From Verrucomicrobiota bacterium (lineage in GTDB: Bacteria; Verrucomicrobiota; Verrucomicrobiia; Opitutales; UBA953): a DNA stretch of 57,873 nt. Both the position numbers and the translations under genes were made by a program. The stretch's first letter is position 1. The number at the start of each line of letters is the position of its first letter. The stretch covers positions 1 to 57,873 of the forward strand of contig VHDL01000014.1 in assembly GCA_016871415.1 (NCBI GenBank), in the 5' to 3' direction. Positions 55,750 through 57,873 of this stretch are shown here, piece by piece. The notes below the pieces were generated by a model. That model made no database searches. It worked only from the letters and a program-made list of their open reading frames with translations, and was not told where the DNA came from.

Positions 55750-57873
55750 ATGAAGCGCATTTTCGTCGAGAAGAAACCCGCCTTCCGCTCCGAAGCCGAC
55801 CATCTCCTGCGTGATCTGTCGGATTCGCTCCGCCTCCCCGGCCTGAAGAGCCTCCGTATTCTCCAGCGTTACGACATCGAGGGCGCCTCCGAGGCCGCCA
55901 TCCGCCAGGCGATTCCGACGGTCTTCGCCGAACCCCCTGTCGACGACGTCTTCGAGGAGTGCTTCCCCCTCGCCGCTCATGAGACGGCCTTCGCGGTCGA
56001 ATACCTGCCGGGACAGTTCGACCAGCGCGCCGATTCGGCCGCGCAGTGCCTGCAGATCGTCTCCGGCGGGGATCGCCCGGTCGTCGCCGCGGCCCGCACC
56101 TTCGTGGTCAGCGGCGCCTCGCCCGAAGACCTGAAGCGCATCAAGGCCTACCTGATCAATCCGGTCGACTCCCGCGAGGCCGACCTCGCCAAGCCCGCTT
56201 CGATCCGTCGCGCCGCCCCCGCTCCCGCCGCGGTCCGTTCGATCGGCGGTTTCCTCACCAAGGACGCCGCCGCGCTCGCCGCCCTCCGCAAGGAGCTCGG
56301 CCTCGCGATGTCCGACGCCGACCTGCAGTTCTGCCAGGCCCACTTCCGCGACCAGGCCCGCCGCGAGCCGACGATCACGGAGATCAAGCTGCTCGACACT
56401 TATTGGTCCGACCACTGCCGCCACACGACCTTCCTCGCCGAGCTGAAGTCGGTCGAGTTCGCGGATTCGCCCCTGCTGGCCCCCTTCAAGGCCTCGTGGG
56501 AACGCTACCAGCAGGTGCGCCTCGGCCTCAACCGCCAGGGCAAGCCGGTCTGCCTGATGGACATCGCGACCATCGCCGGCCGCGAGCTGAAGCGCACGGG
56601 CAAGCTCGACGATATGGAAGACTCCGAGGAGGTGAACGCCGCCTCGATCGTCGTGCCGGTCGAGACCGACGGCCGCGTCCAGGAGTGGCTGGTGATGTTC
56701 AAGAACGAGACGCATAACCACCCGACGGAGATCGAGCCCTTCGGCGGCGCGGCCACCTGCCTCGGCGGCGCGATCCGCGACCCGCTTTCGGGCCGTTCCT
56801 ACGTGTATCAGGCGATGCGCGTGACGGGCGCCGGCGATCCGCTCACGCCTTACGAGAAGACGCTCCCGGGCAAGCTCCCGCAGCGCAAGATCACCACCGG
56901 CGCAGCCGCCGGCTACTCTTCTTACGGCAACCAGATCGGCCTCGCGACCGGCCTGGTGTCCGAACACTACCACCCGGGCTACGTGGCCAAGCGCATGGAG
57001 ATCGGCGCGGTCGTCGCCGCGGGTCCCCGTGACTGCGTGCGCCGCGAGGCGCCCTCTCCGGGCGACGTCATCGTGCTCGTCGGCGGCCGCACCGGCCGCG
57101 ACGGCGTGGGCGGCGCGACGGGCTCTTCCAAGGAGCACACCGAGACCGCCCTCCAGAATTCCGCCGAGGTCCAGAAGGGCGACGCCCCGACCGAGCGCAA
57201 GCTGCAGCGTCTCTTCCGCGACGCGTCCGTCAGCCGCCTGATCAAGCGTTGCAACGACTTCGGCGCCGGCGGCGTGTCCGTCGCCATCGGCGAGCTCGCC
57301 CCTTCGCTCCACGTCCACCTCGACCGCGTGCCGCTCAAGTATGACGGCCTCGATGGTTCCGAGATCGCGCTGTCCGAATCCCAGGAGCGCATGGCCGTCG
57401 TCCTCGAGCCCAAGGACGTCCCGGCCTTCCTCGCCGCCGCCCGTCGCGAGAACCTCGAAGCGGTGCAGGTCGCCGACGTCACCGACTCCGGCCGCCTGAT
57501 CATGGAATGGCGCGGCCAGCGCGTCGTCGACATCGCCCGCGACTTCCTCGACACCAACGGCGTGACGCAGTCCGCCTCGGCCAAGGTCCTCGCGCCCGAC
57601 GCCGCGAAGCATCCTTTCCAGACGGCTTCCGCGCCGACGGCCGACGACCTCCTGAAGGCCGTCTCGGCCCTCCCGCACGCCGCCCAGCGCGGCCTGGTCG
57701 AGCGCTTCGACGCCTCGATCGGCGCCAATACGGTGCTCCATCCTTTCGGTGGCGCGACGCAGTCGACCCCGCCGGAAGCGATGGCCGCCAAGCTGCCGGT
57801 CCTCGGCGGCGAGACCGACGTCTGCACCATCATGGCCTACGGTTTCAATCCCGTCGTCGCCCAGTGGTCACCC
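55750..57873 (+). CDS. purL: Phosphoribosylformylglycinamidine synthase (PurL), 3' end beyond window
   Basis: ATP-dependent amidation of FGAR in purine synthesis. The first 708 residues are visible and the frame is open to the edge. The N-terminal PurS-like domain (residues 1-150) plus linker indicates the long single-chain form, which should carry a C-terminal glutaminase outside the window. Visible motifs are LLDTYWSDHCRHTTF, VMFKNETHNHPTEIEPFGGA, ATCLGGAIRDPLSGRSYVYQ, GAAAGYSSYGNQIGLATGLV and GGRTGRDGVGGATGSSKEH. The ATG at 55750 begins MKRIFVEKKPAFRSEA, a natural start; a weak AGGGG lies 9 bases upstream. No purine riboswitch is seen in the leader. Confidence 0.95.
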   Translation, partial: MKRIFVEKKPAFRSEADHLLRDLSDSLRLPGLKSLRILQRYDIEGASEAAIRQAIPTVFAEPPVDDVFEECFPLAAHETAFAVEYLPGQFDQRADSAAQCLQIVSGGDRPVVAAARTFVVSGASPEDLKRIKAYLINPVDSREADLAKPASIRRAAPAPAAVRSIGGFLTKDAAALAALRKELGLAMSDADLQFCQAHFRDQARREPTITEIKLLDTYWSDHCRHTTFLAELKSVEFADSPLLAPFKASWERYQQVRLGLNRQGKPVCLMDIATIAGRELKRTGKLDDMEDSEEVNAASIVVPVETDGRVQEWLVMFKNETHNHPTEIEPFGGAATCLGGAIRDPLSGRSYVYQAMRVTGAGDPLTPYEKTLPGKLPQRKITTGAAAGYSSYGNQIGLATGLVSEHYHPGYVAKRMEIGAVVAAGPRDCVRREAPSPGDVIVLVGGRTGRDGVGGATGSSKEHTETALQNSAEVQKGDAPTERKLQRLFRDASVSRLIKRCNDFGAGGVSVAIGELAPSLHVHLDRVPLKYDGLDGSEIALSESQERMAVVLEPKDVPAFLAAARRENLEAVQVADVTDSGRLIMEWRGQRVVDIARDFLDTNGVTQSASAKVLAPDAAKHPFQTASAPTADDLLKAVSALPHAAQRGLVERFDASIGANTVLHPFGGATQSTPPEAMAAKLPVLGGETDVCTIMAYGFNPVVAQWSP

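Noticed and set aside
55672-57741. 689-codon open frame antisense to purL
   Set aside because: Arg/Gly/Ala/Leu-rich with no family; PurL motifs fill the plus strand.

Overview
The window is a compact, high-GC (roughly two-thirds G+C by eye) chromosomal segment of a Gram-negative bacterium. Two partial genes, rseP at the left and purL at the right, run off the edges. Lnt, LolC/LolD, RseP, SecA and a TolB-like propeller imply an outer membrane and lipoprotein traffic. The variant HisI, the bS22-like mini-protein and the gene neighbourhoods fit Verrucomicrobiota, perhaps Opitutae; this is inference from remembered family patterns, not a search. I see no phage, insertion sequence, CRISPR array, tRNA or rRNA gene. 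Almost all DNA is coding and no gene-free stretch exceeds about 280 bases.

Layout. 1-5.1 kb: rseP-dxr (minus) diverge from queF-xerC-ispE and two tiny ribosomal genes (bS22-like, rpmG), each with a clear terminator. 5.1-10.7 kb: mrp, a TolB-like propeller, a GYF_2 membrane protein and rpoN. 10.7-17 kb: an apaG / beta-CASP / amidase operon diverges from a hydrolase-DedA-ATP-grasp fusion, followed by ruvC. 17-25.3 kb: a secreted propeller, transketolase, a variant hisI, an unknown anchored protein, an RRM-RGG protein, a cysteine-poor uracil-DNA glycosylase-like protein, argA and xerD. 25.3-32.5 kb: nuoJKLMN, detached from the other nuo genes, then folA and thyA. 32.6-36.7 kb: lysS-lolC-lolD and a nitroreductase. 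36.7-43.7 kb: a RecO-like protein coupled to a nuclease-helicase, DUF502, SOUL, pyrD, an acidic unknown and a two-lobed retropepsin-like protein. 43.7-57.9 kb: lnt-secA, trxB, ilvB, thiD, a small membrane protein, ppdK and purL.

Most genes are housekeeping: isoprenoid (dxr, ispE), nucleotide (pyrD, thyA, folA, purL), amino-acid (argA, hisI, ilvB), carbon (tkt, ppdK), respiration (nuo), envelope biogenesis (secA, lnt, lol, rseP) and DNA repair or dimer resolution (ruvC, xerC, xerD, UDG-like, RecO-like).

The most unusual signals are: (1) an 852-residue fusion whose hydrolase domain has Gly where the nucleophile Ser should be; (2) an intergenic element present twice, made of an identical 25-base G-rich tract with quadruplex spacing followed by a hairpin sharing the same arm core; (3) near absence of Shine-Dalgarno sequences, with several -10-like boxes almost touching start codons; (4) a PD-(D/E)XK-helicase coupled to a shortened RecO-like protein; and (5) HisI, UDG-like and Mrp proteins lacking the usual metal or Fe-S ligands.
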